Shown: positions 15,603 through 23,483 of the stretch, piece by piece
Layout: each line of letters starts with the position of its first letter
Numbering within the stretch: the first letter of the stretch is position 1
Source: CBDCTM01 sp965222005
GTDB taxonomy: Bacteria; Bacteroidota; Bacteroidia; Chitinophagales; Saprospiraceae
DNA length: 64,000 nucleotides
NCBI GenBank assembly: GCA_965222005.1
Contig: OZ244935.1
Location: 1,488,001-1,552,000, forward strand
Reading direction: 5' to 3'
Translations under genes and position numbers: made by a program
Notes under the pieces: generated by a model
The model's database searches: none
What the model was told of the DNA's origin: nothing
The model's input: the letters and a program-made list of their open reading frames with translations, nothing else

Positions 15603-16340
15603 ATGAATACACAAACCACAGTAGAAAAGCTAAAAACAATGCGACTCAAAGGCATGGCCCATATCCATCACCTCAGTATGCAAGACAACCTTTACCAGGA
15701 CTATACCCTGGATCAGTACACTGCTCTGCTGGCTGACCAGGAATGGGAATACCGGCAAAACCGGAAAATGGAGAATCTGATCAAACGAGCTCACTTCCGC
15801 TCCGGTGCCGCCATTGCCAATGTCGATTTTACCACTCCTCGCGGACTGGACAAAAATTACTTCAACCGACTGGCCACTTTGGACTTTATTCAGAAACACC
15901 AAAATCTGATTATCATCGGTCCCACCGGAACGGGCAAGACCTACCTGGCTCAAGCCCTCGGACATCAGGCTTGTATACAACTACACAAAACCCAATACTA
16001 CACCATGAGTAATTTATCCGATCAGGTCAGACTGGCCAAAATTGAAGGCAACTACCAACGGCTAATCAAAACGATCAAACAAACCGCTTTACTCATTATC
16101 GATGATTTTGGTCTCAGCGAAATAGATAATATCATCAGGCAGGCGCTCATGGATATTGTCGAATACAAGTACGACCAATCATCCATTATCATCACTTCTC
16201 AAATCCCTGTGGGCAAATGGCATGAATTGATTGGTGAGGGCACTATTGCCGATGCTATCCTGGATAGATTGGTGCATTCTTCACATAGAATCACTCTCTC
16301 GGGAGAGTCTATGCGCAAGGCAAAAGGAGTAAACAGCTAA
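15603..16340 (+). CDS. istB: IS21 helper ATPase IstB, second type
   Basis: This 245-residue AAA+ protein has Walker A GPTGTGKT near residue 106 and Walker B-like LLIIDDFG near residue 161. It ends with the AILDRLVHSSHRI arginine region typical of IstB. It forms an operon with the preceding istA and delivers the transposase to target DNA. Confidence 0.95.
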   Translation: MNTQTTVEKLKTMRLKGMAHIHHLSMQDNLYQDYTLDQYTALLADQEWEYRQNRKMENLIKRAHFRSGAAIANVDFTTPRGLDKNYFNRLATLDFIQKHQNLIIIGPTGTGKTYLAQALGHQACIQLHKTQYYTMSNLSDQVRLAKIEGNYQRLIKTIKQTALLIIDDFGLSEIDNIIRQALMDIVEYKYDQSSIIITSQIPVGKWHELIGEGTIADAILDRLVHSSHRITLSGESMRKAKGVNS

Positions 16341-16439
16341 TATTTTTTAACTTTGAGAATAGATTATCGACTCTTCACAACCGTGGCACAGTTTGCTCCG
16401 GAAACCGTGGCACAAGTTTACCGGAATATACACCCCGAC

Positions 16440-16495
16440 TTCTGGAGGGGCTGGCGTGGTGATGGTCAACGGCCGTAGTCGTGACGAACACCTAC
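16440..16495 (+). repeat. R element R3, 3' end
   Basis: R3 continues after the second copy of the CCCCGAC duplication. It completes the stem GCCCC/GGGGC, carries a last hairpin GTCA...TGAC and ends CGAACACCTAC. The TAG stop of the following minus-strand gene (16492-16494) lies in these last bases, exactly as at R2. Confidence 0.85.
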
Positions 16496-17049
16496 AATCC
16501 TTGCTTTAAGAAAGTTATAAATTTCTTGTCGTCAAGAGTATATTCTAACGGTCCTGCAATTACTTTTCCATGTTTAGTAAGAATTACAAATAGAGGTTGA
16601 CTATCTCTTCCAAATTTTTCTTTTTCTAGTTTAAGCCACTTCTCTCCATATGTCTTCGATTCTCTTTCTGTTTTCGTTGAAAGATTTTTTCTATCATCAA
16701 CATAAAGCCAGATATTGACAAATTTATTCTTCATCAATGAAAAAACTTCATCATTGGAAAAAATTAGATTTTCTTCCATTTTCCTACTATTGACTACTCC
16801 ATATCCCGTAAAAAATAGTAAGATAGGTTTATTAGATTTCAATGATTTTTCTAATCCTTGTTCATAACTTGTAACAATATTTAGCTCTTCCAACTTAATT
16901 AGATACTTCTCTTCATTCATCCATTTTTTAATCATATCATCTTCTGTAGGTGGACTTAAATAATTTTTATCCGTTCCATTAGAACATGACTCGAAAACTA
17001 AAACTATCGATAGTATTAGAAGTAAACTAATTTTAACTATTTCCGACAT
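16492..17049 (-). CDS. Thioredoxin-fold-like lipoprotein, possible immunity protein 3b
   Basis: The 185-residue product has a lipoprotein signal (LLLILSIVLVFESC, Cys near residue 22). The body resembles DUF255/thioredoxin-like proteins: KPILLFFTGYGVVNSRKMEEN and then PLFVILTKHGKVI. The usual Cys-x-x-Cys after the beta strand is absent (GYGVVNS), so redox activity is unlikely. It starts three bases after the preceding small gene and is the last gene of the tip 3 operon. Its stop codon comes from R3. Confidence 0.75.
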   Translation of the reverse strand: MSEIVKISLLLILSIVLVFESCSNGTDKNYLSPPTEDDMIKKWMNEEKYLIKLEELNIVTSYEQGLEKSLKSNKPILLFFTGYGVVNSRKMEENLIFSNDEVFSLMKNKFVNIWLYVDDRKNLSTKTERESKTYGEKWLKLEKEKFGRDSQPLFVILTKHGKVIAGPLEYTLDDKKFITFLKQGL

Positions 17050-17052
17050 TGA

Positions 17053-17274
17053 TTATTTTATTAGCATTTGGTCTTCTATATCCATTGTAACTACAACATA
17101 GTCATTCAAACAACTACACTTCATCTTTATTTCTAACTTATTATACTTTTGATTGCTTTTTATCAAAAAATCTACCTCATCTACATTCCTAGGGCAAATA
17201 AATTTTTGCCTTGGATTGCTTATTATCATACTCGCCAGTTTAGCCCATTCTTTGATTTCTTCTCGTCTATCCAT
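17053..17274 (-). CDS. Small protein, possible immunity protein 3a
   Basis: The 73-residue protein (MDRREEIKEWAKLASMIIS...) has no signal peptide and would be cytoplasmic. It starts two bases after the stop of tip 3 and sits just before the lipoprotein gene, so the three look co-transcribed. I do not recognise its family. Being the first gene after the toxin tip, it is the better immunity candidate if the toxin acts in the cytoplasm. Confidence 0.65.
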   Translation of the reverse strand: MDRREEIKEWAKLASMIISNPRQKFICPRNVDEVDFLIKSNQKYNKLEIKMKCSCLNDYVVVTMDIEDQMLIK

Positions 17275-17470
17275 ATTTATTTATTTAGTATTATTTCAAA
17301 TGCTTCTTCAGCAAACTCAAACGCTTCTCTTGTAGTTGTACTTGCACTATTTGTATGAATAGTATTAGTTTTAACAACTTCTGAAAAGTTCAATCTATGT
17401 AATTCGTGAAGAAAAGTTTTGGTGATTTCCGCCTTATCGTGATCAAATAGCTTTGGTGAAAGTATTATAT

Positions 17471-19094
17471 GAGTGCGAGACAAATTGGAGGAATCCTAAA
17501 ATGAGAAGAGTTTGAAGGAATTTAGTAAATTTAAGTTAGAAAATAGATTTACTGACCCTCAAACTCTAATTCAAGGTATGGACAAAAAAGTACTAATACA
17601 AAAAATAGAAGAAGAAATCGGAAGATTGGTTGACCTAAGTGATGAATATGTAGAGCAGGATGTAGGGATTGATAAAATAGAACTAAGCCTACTAAGTGAA
17701 TTGCTGAAGCTGGGACTGTTGCTATTGAACTACATAATCAAGCAAAAGTTAAAAAAGGTTGAGGAATATCTCCCGATTTTGGAATCAGGAGAGAGCTACA
17801 GGAGTAAAGGGACAAAGAAGCGGAACTACCTCAGTTTGTTTGGTCTGATACAAATCCATCGTCCATCGTATTTGAGTACTCAACGCGGTCAATTTTATAA
17901 AATAGACGATTATTTGCAGTTGCCCAAGGGTTGTTATTGGTCGTACAATCTACAAGAGTTGGTAGGGGGAAGTGCTACCCAGGGGAGTTACAAAGAAAGC
18001 GTAGTGATAGTGAATAAATTATTAGGTTTGAATCTGAGTGGAAAATCTTCGGAGAGAAATGTCAATCATTTGGGCGAGTACGTTGATCAGTACTATGAGT
18101 TGGAGCGAGAAGAAGCTCAAGAAGATGAAGCGTTGTTTTTTAGCACTACCTTTGATGGTAAAGGATTGCCGAAGATAAAGGCAGTACAACAAAAGGAGGC
18201 CAATCCCAAAAAGCGGCTAAGCAAAGGGGAGAAAAAGGGTAAGAAACAAAGTGCGACAGTGTCAGTTACCTCTGTTTTTACGCCTCAACAAAGGACTGCC
18301 GACCAGATATTGGATGGCTTGATGGGAGTGCAAAAAGAAGCTGCTCAAGAGGACGAACCAGCATCAACACAACAAAAGAAAACGGAAAATAAGATGCACA
18401 CTAAAATTCACCGTAGAGCATTTTTAGCCAATCAGCAAAAGGCAATAGATTATGGGATAGAAGATTTAAAATCAAAAATGACCAACTCCCAAAGTCGATT
18501 CGTCATCCCCATAGATGCCGGAATAGGCTTGGAAGATAAAATACTGGCAAGCATAAAGAAGAATAATCTGGAAGGTCAATTTGATGGAATCATTTTAGAC
18601 ATAGTCCATGTAAGCGAATACGTTTGGGATTGTGCCAATGCCATATTTGGAGAAAGTTCTAAGTTGAGAACAAGCTGGGTCAGAGGGGTGTTAAAAGATA
18701 TATTGGAAGGAGGAACTGAAAAGGTAATAAAAGACCTTGTGTTGAATAGAGACAAAACAGAATTATCGACAAACAAAAAGAAGCAGTTAAATAAGGCAAT
18801 CACCTATTTGACTAACCATAAACACAAAATGAATTACGCTGATTTTTTGAAAAAGGGGTATCCAATCAGTTCAGCTCTGGCAGAGTCTACTTGTAAGCAT
18901 TTGGTCAAAGATAGAATGGAGCAAAGCGGTATGAGATGGTCATCCAAGGGGGCGCAAAACATGCTTGACCTTAGAGCTGTAAAACAAAACGGAGACATCG
19001 AAGATTTTATACAATTCGTCAGACTAAGGGAACGAAAAGTAAATTTAGTCCGATTAGCTGCTTAAATACAAAACCCCTAATTTGTCATGCACTC
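17471..19094 (+). mobile_element. ISKra4-type insertion sequence with 9-bp target duplication
   Basis: The ends are inverted repeats, GAGTGCGAGACAAATTGG at the left and, read on the other strand, GAGTGCATGACAAATTAG at the right. Direct repeats GTATTATAT flank the element (17462-17470 and 19095-19103). A 9-bp duplication fits the ISKra4 group. Length is 1624 bp with one gene. Confidence 0.9.
17512..19065 (+). CDS. ISKra4-type transposase
   Basis: The 517-residue protein ends with the signature KHLVKDRMEQSGMRWSSKGA followed by a DLRAV motif, which is typical of ISKra4 transposases. Asp residues in TFDGKGLPK and PIDAGIG and the late Glu (ESTCKHLV) are the likely catalytic set. The start is TTG 17512; no in-frame ATG lies upstream. 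It fills nearly the whole element. Confidence 0.88.
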   Translation: MKEFSKFKLENRFTDPQTLIQGMDKKVLIQKIEEEIGRLVDLSDEYVEQDVGIDKIELSLLSELLKLGLLLLNYIIKQKLKKVEEYLPILESGESYRSKGTKKRNYLSLFGLIQIHRPSYLSTQRGQFYKIDDYLQLPKGCYWSYNLQELVGGSATQGSYKESVVIVNKLLGLNLSGKSSERNVNHLGEYVDQYYELEREEAQEDEALFFSTTFDGKGLPKIKAVQQKEANPKKRLSKGEKKGKKQSATVSVTSVFTPQQRTADQILDGLMGVQKEAAQEDEPASTQQKKTENKMHTKIHRRAFLANQQKAIDYGIEDLKSKMTNSQSRFVIPIDAGIGLEDKILASIKKNNLEGQFDGIILDIVHVSEYVWDCANAIFGESSKLRTSWVRGVLKDILEGGTEKVIKDLVLNRDKTELSTNKKKQLNKAITYLTNHKHKMNYADFLKKGYPISSALAESTCKHLVKDRMEQSGMRWSSKGAQNMLDLRAVKQNGDIEDFIQFVRLRERKVNLVRLAA

Positions 19095-19934
19095 GTATTA
19101 TATCTTGACCAAAAGTCATAGCACGAATTGTTGGGTCACTAGCAAAATCTGGTTCAATAGCTATCTTACGGCCATCAATTGTAATTTCAGCAAATTCGCC
19201 TTTCTTTGCTGCCTCCTTTAGCACTTCTAATTTTTTTGAAGATAGTATATTCTCTGCCTCCTTAATAACTGCCCTTTCTGCTTTACTAAAACTAAAGAGC
19301 TTTTTAAGTCCTGCTCCACCTTTTAAAATGTTCCTAATTCCATCTACTAAATCAGCAACAGCCACTGCATTTTCAGCAACTCTTCCAAAACTTGCAGCTC
19401 CTTGCACTCGGCTTTCAATTTCTTCCACCGTTTTAAAAGAAAGCCAGTCTTCGTCTGTAAATTCATTTAAACTCCGATTTAAATAATCCTCTGGCACAAG
19501 TCTCCATTGTCCATTATGTTCAGCAAAAGTACCCTGTATACCAAACTTTTTTAAATCTAAATTTATAGGCCCTACCCCTGTTTCTATAGTGATGACATCT
19601 TGGGTTTTCACCAATTTAAAAAAGCAATTCCCATGATTGTCGATTTGTACAGGAACAAACCAGTAATATTCCAGTCCGTCTAAATCTAGTCCATCAATCG
19701 GTCGATTACTAGCGAATTGATATGGAGTTAACATTGGGTACCCCTTTGTCAACGGATCGACACTGAGGAACCTTGCAATCCCCGGATTATAGATCCTAAA
19801 CCCATAGTCATAGTTGGTGATACTCCCCCACTCCCCATTCTCATCTTTCTCCTTGCCATTGAACCCATAGCAATAACCATCAGCATCAACTTTTTGGCCG
19901 CCGCTCTTTCGCAGCGCACTTCCAATATCGTGCA

Positions 19935-19956
19935 TTTTTCTCAGTTAAAAGAAAAA
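19935..19956. other. Candidate recombination site J1, second copy
   Basis: TTTTTC (19935-19940) and GAAAAA (19951-19956) flank TCAGTTAAAA between recombinase A2 and the tip 3 linker. The motif matches the site at 7540-7561 in position and sequence, with two extra spacer bases. Confidence 0.4.
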
Positions 19957-20633
19957 ACTAGCCGAGTGGATGGAACTTTATGATCGCTGCCTTTAAGCCA
20001 TCCAGATTCGTCTGACGGTAGCGTTCTGTGGAGCTGGGGTTCTTGTGCCCTGCAAAAAGTTGTACTGCCCGTAAATCGTTGCCAGCCTTTAGCTGATTGG
20101 CTATTACACTCTGACGGATCGTCTTGGGATTGAGCTTCCTCGTCGGGAACTGCTTTTGCAAGGTACTCACCAGGTAACTGATCCCTTCTCCTTTTTCTTC
20201 ACTGCCTGTTTTGCTAAGCAATAATTGGTCGCTTTCTGTCTTGAGCAGTTGCGGGCGATCCTTATTAATATAGTGATAAGCTAGCATGATTTGGGTAGAC
20301 TGTAATGGGAGCCTCCGGCCGCTCAGCCGATGACTTGAAGCGATGTAAACCGTACCCTTTTCCACTTCCATATCTTTTACTCGTAGCCTCCTCAGCTCTC
20401 CACTCGTCAGCCCCTGATAGATCAGTAAACTAAGGATCAGACGGTTGCGGTTTTGCAATAACCCATAGCGGCTTTTGATCTCTAAAAGAGTGGCCAGTTC
20501 TTCTGTGCTAAACAGGTCTTGGAGTTGTATATCACCTCTGCGATGGTCTTTGATCTTCAGTGATTCACAGGGATGGTCTTCCCTTTGATCTGTTTCGATC
20601 AGATAGTAGTAGTATTTTTTGATCGATTGTAAG

Positions 20634-22103
20634 CTGGACTTTACTACTTTTGAAAAATAAGAAATCCCGAAAGCTTTGTTACTTTAGAGTATCTGAACCT
20701 TCTAAAGATGCTACAATTACCTTCAGGATTTCAAGACACAATATCGTATTTTTCATTTGTATTTCGCAAAGATGTATGGCCAAAAGTAGTTTTACTATTA
20801 ACAGGAGCTATTATTTGTCCAGGCAGTAGAACGGTTTGCAACATACTTCGGAGTGTTGGTTTGCGTTGGGAAAAAAACTTTCCCAAGTATCACCGCGTAC
20901 TTAGTCAGGACAAGTGGTCAGCCAAGCAAATTAGCGAGATATTACTTAGTTTAATAGTCAAGGCTTTTATTCCAAAAGGAAGACCAATCGTTGTTGGTTT
21001 AGATGACACGATTGAACGCCGTTGGGGTTACAAGATTAACAAGCGTGGTATTTATCGGGATCCTGTTCGCTCTTCCAAAAGTCACTTTGTTAAGTGTAGT
21101 GGTTTGCGTTGGCTTTCCTTGATGGTGCTAACTCATTTGCCATGGCTTGAAGCAGGAGCTTATTGGGCACTTCCTGTGTTAACGGTGCTGTGTCCATCAG
21201 AGCGATATTATACAGATCGGGACAAGCCAGCAAAGAAGTTGACTGATTGGGCCAGGCAGGTTCTAAGTTGGTTAAGCCGACAGAGTGCAAAGCTAGGACG
21301 AGCTATATATTTAACGGGGGATGGCTCTTTTGCCACCTTCGAGTTGTTTATGCATGCCCAACAAGTAGGAATAGGTATGATTGCTAGGATGAAACTTAAT
21401 GCTCGTTTGTATGAGTTGCCTCCAAAGCAATACCCTAAAAACAAAAGGGGGCCAAAACCGCCAGTCGGCAAGCGACTGCTTAGTATGGAAAAACGTCTGA
21501 CGGACAAGCGCATCAAATGGACAAAAGTCGTTTTCTCCGAGTGGTATGGCCACACTAAAAAAGAGATGATGATCACCTCCGGCATCGCTATTTGGCGCAG
21601 TTCCAATACTGTGTTAGTAAAAATCAAATGGGTACTTGTTAAAGACCCACAAGGAATATTGGAACCTGTTTTACTCGGATGCACCGACTTTGAATTAGAG
21701 GACAAAAAAGTCGTCTCATTCTTTGTCAGACGATGGCGCGTCGAAGTAACTTTTGCTGAAGTACGAAGACACCTCGGAGTGGAGACTCAACGCCAATGGT
21801 CTGATCTGGCTATCGAGCGATCTACTCCTAGCCTAATGGCCTTGTTCTCGATCACTTGTCTGTTTGCTCAACACTTAAACAGCAACCAGCAAATAGAGCC
21901 AAACGCAACTGCCTGGTATAGAAAAAGGCATGTAACCTTTTCAGACGTCCTTGCTGCTGTCAGAATAGAAATCTTGCGTAAAACCAAACTTTCAATAAGC
22001 AATACAAATACCATTGTCCAAAGTTATTCTGAAAAAATCAGGTACTTGTGGTACATACTCACTCAAGCCGTTGCTTGAGTTTTGAAAAAATAGTAAAGTC
22101 AAG
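20634..22103 (+). mobile_element. IS701-like insertion sequence, copy 1
   Basis: The 1470-bp element has ends CTGGACTTTACTAC and (other strand) CTTGACTTTACTAT and is flanked by direct repeats GTAAG (20629-20633 and 22104-22108). A second copy of the same length lies at 35563-37032 in the opposite orientation. Confidence 0.93.
20708..22078 (+). CDS. IS701-like DDE transposase, copy 1
   Basis: The 456-residue protein matches the DDE_5 type: VVGLDDTIERRWG (first Asp), YRDPVRSSKSHFVKCSGLRW, YLTGDGSFAT (second Asp) and the late RRWRVEVTFAEVRRHLG (Glu). It is identical in translation to the copy at 35588. The family name is from motif memory; the DDE assignment is firm. Confidence 0.92.
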   Translation: MLQLPSGFQDTISYFSFVFRKDVWPKVVLLLTGAIICPGSRTVCNILRSVGLRWEKNFPKYHRVLSQDKWSAKQISEILLSLIVKAFIPKGRPIVVGLDDTIERRWGYKINKRGIYRDPVRSSKSHFVKCSGLRWLSLMVLTHLPWLEAGAYWALPVLTVLCPSERYYTDRDKPAKKLTDWARQVLSWLSRQSAKLGRAIYLTGDGSFATFELFMHAQQVGIGMIARMKLNARLYELPPKQYPKNKRGPKPPVGKRLLSMEKRLTDKRIKWTKVVFSEWYGHTKKEMMITSGIAIWRSSNTVLVKIKWVLVKDPQGILEPVLLGCTDFELEDKKVVSFFVRRWRVEVTFAEVRRHLGVETQRQWSDLAIERSTPSLMALFSITCLFAQHLNSNQQIEPNATAWYRKRHVTFSDVLAAVRIEILRKTKLSISNTNTIVQSYSEKIRYLWYILTQAVA

Positions 22104-22388
22104 GTAAGATGCGGTGCAGAGAAGCCGGGCTTTGACTCCTTCTTTGCCATTCCAGGTAGTTCAGTATATCCCCATAGGACGCAGTTTTTGCATGCTTCTG
22201 TCTTTGTAGATAATGAGCAATATCCCTTTGATAGGCTTTCGCCGTCAGCGGACTGTATCTGTCACGGAGGTAATTTTCTAATTTCATCAGCATCTGTTTT
22301 TGTCCTGTCATAGCCTGGCGTCGCTAACGCTCCGCCAGACGGGTGCGTATAGATTTGCGTGGTTTACTCCCTGTGGGTTTATTAATAA

Positions 22389-23261
22389 TTAGGGCGGTCG
22401 TGAACCACGCTTATCACCTTCAATGGCACTGGCGTGGGTGTATAGCTGCGTGGTTTCTAAATGAGCATGCCCTAAAAAATCCCGTACCTGTTCCAACCTC
22501 AACCCCTTGTTCAGAAGGTGGGTCGCTATCGAGTGTCGAAGGCTGTGCAGACTGATCGGCTTTCGTATCCCTGCTTTGCTCACCAACTGCTTTAAGCGAT
22601 CGTTGTAAGTGTTGCCCTTCATTCGCAAGCCCCAGCCATTGAGCATAAAGGCACGCTGGTCGGGATGGTGGCCACGTTCTTCTCTATAGTAGTTCACCAG
22701 ATCATGGCGTACTGCTCTGCCTAATGGGATCACCCTCCTTTTGCCCCCTTTGCCTTTGCGTACATACAGCAGCCCTTCCCTAAAATGTATGTCCATTGCA
22801 TTCAGCTTTTCTCCCTCACTTCTTCTCAACCCACACCCATAAAACAAACCCAGCAAGGCTCGATCCTGATAGCTTTCGCATACTTCATATAGCCCTCTTA
22901 TTTCTTGCTCACTCAGTATCGACCGGACGCTGTTCTCCACTTCCGGAAGTACATAGCCACTCATCGGATTTACCCTGATCCTGCCCGTCTGTTCACACCA
23001 GCTAAAAAATACTTTCAGTCCATACAAGTACTGGCGTAGCATCGAACTGCTCAATCCCCCTGATCGCTTTCGGTTGGGACGACTCGACAGATAAGCTGCA
23101 TATTTTTCGATATCCCCTTTACTGATCGTACTTATATCAGGGTAATAATCCAGCAACTCACTCAGTGCAAAGTTCATCATGTTTTGCGATGACCTACCAT
23201 AGCCGATAGTACGGAGGTAACGGGCAAAGGAAGTTTGTAATACATTCACTTCTTCAATCAT
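22389..23261 (-). CDS. Tyrosine recombinase B, copy 2
   Basis: The 290-residue protein keeps the full catalytic set (Arg146, Lys in GKGGKRR, His239, Arg242, His265, Tyr274) and is very close to copy 1. The first ten or so residues differ (MIEEVNVLQTSFARYL against MKSLKSSFARYL), and the region upstream of its ATG is about 50 bases longer than in copy 1. It appears intact although its partner gene is broken. Confidence 0.92.
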   Translation of the reverse strand: MIEEVNVLQTSFARYLRTIGYGRSSQNMMNFALSELLDYYPDISTISKGDIEKYAAYLSSRPNRKRSGGLSSSMLRQYLYGLKVFFSWCEQTGRIRVNPMSGYVLPEVENSVRSILSEQEIRGLYEVCESYQDRALLGLFYGCGLRRSEGEKLNAMDIHFREGLLYVRKGKGGKRRVIPLGRAVRHDLVNYYREERGHHPDQRAFMLNGWGLRMKGNTYNDRLKQLVSKAGIRKPISLHSLRHSIATHLLNKGLRLEQVRDFLGHAHLETTQLYTHASAIEGDKRGSRPP

Positions 23262-23336
23262 AAGCAGTTACATGCCGGAGGCAGTTAAAAAAAGAAAAAA
23301 TTGAGAGGGGGGGGCGCACTTTTTTCGCCATTTTTG

Positions 23337-23483
23337 TGGACACTCCGCTTAACTAACTGGCTGTCAGCTAGTTAAGTGTTCACCAGCCATTTGAACACAC
23401 TTCGATAAATGGCTCATTATCAGCCTTTTAGGTGTTCACTTCTTTTTTGAACACTGATGAACACTCCTTAGGCGTGTGAACAC
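23337..23483. promoter_or_regulatory. Iteron-like array with GTGTTCA dyads, copy 2
   Basis: Dyads GTGTTCA, nine bases, TGAACAC lie at 23376-23398 and 23432-23454, with the same spacing as copy 1. Extra TGAACAC half-sites are at 23458-23464 and 23477-23483. The outermost half-site, 23337-23343, keeps the copy 1 sequence TGGACAC. All four dyad arms differ from copy 1 by the same C-to-T change. Confidence 0.78.

Larger units (their letters stand above)
13860..16432 (+). mobile_element. IS21-family element, second type
   Basis: The 2573-bp element begins TGGCTAAACCGG and ends CCGGAATATACA, with repeated GTGCCAC motifs inside both ends (three at the left, two at the right), as is usual for IS21 termini. 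The flanks are 7-bp direct repeats CCCCGAC (13853-13859 and 16433-16439). Its genes are clearly different from the IS21 element at 27538. Confidence 0.93.
17277..19935 (-). pseudogene. Orphan Rhs C-terminal tip 3, split by ISKra4-type element
   Basis: The 5' part (19935-19095) encodes the Rhs end (GFNGKEKDENGEWGS, YNPGIARFLSVDPLTKGYP) and most of a variable domain. The 3' part is 17470-17277. Removing the element 17471-19094 and one GTATTATAT copy restores a 341-residue frame reading AMTFGQDIILSPKLF across the joint, then FLHELHRLNF to the end. HELHR is not an HExxH motif, so the toxin activity is unknown. The gene as it stands is broken and would end in element sequence. Confidence 0.82.
19958..22311 (-). 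pseudogene. Tyrosine recombinase A, copy 2, split by IS701-like element
   Basis: The two parts, 22311-22109 and 20633-19958, join to 292 residues, the same length as copy 1, once the insertion and one GTAAG duplicate are removed. The degenerate catalytic set is the same (QGLTSGEL without Arg, KTIR, GHK, ERYRQ). The insertion falls after about 67 codons, so no complete recombinase can be made. Element copy 2 must lack this partner or borrow it from copy 1. Confidence 0.9.

Noticed and set aside
16481..16495. R terminus as a classical integron attC core site
   Set aside because: CGAACACCTA does not match the paired RYYYAAC/GTTRRRY boxes, and the element is several times longer than attC. Only the overall plan is similar.
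17462..19103. Longer terminal inverted repeats for the ISKra4-type element, including GTATTATAT
   Set aside because: The GTATTATAT stretches are direct repeats. Treating them as the target duplication restores an uninterrupted toxin frame, so they are outside the element.
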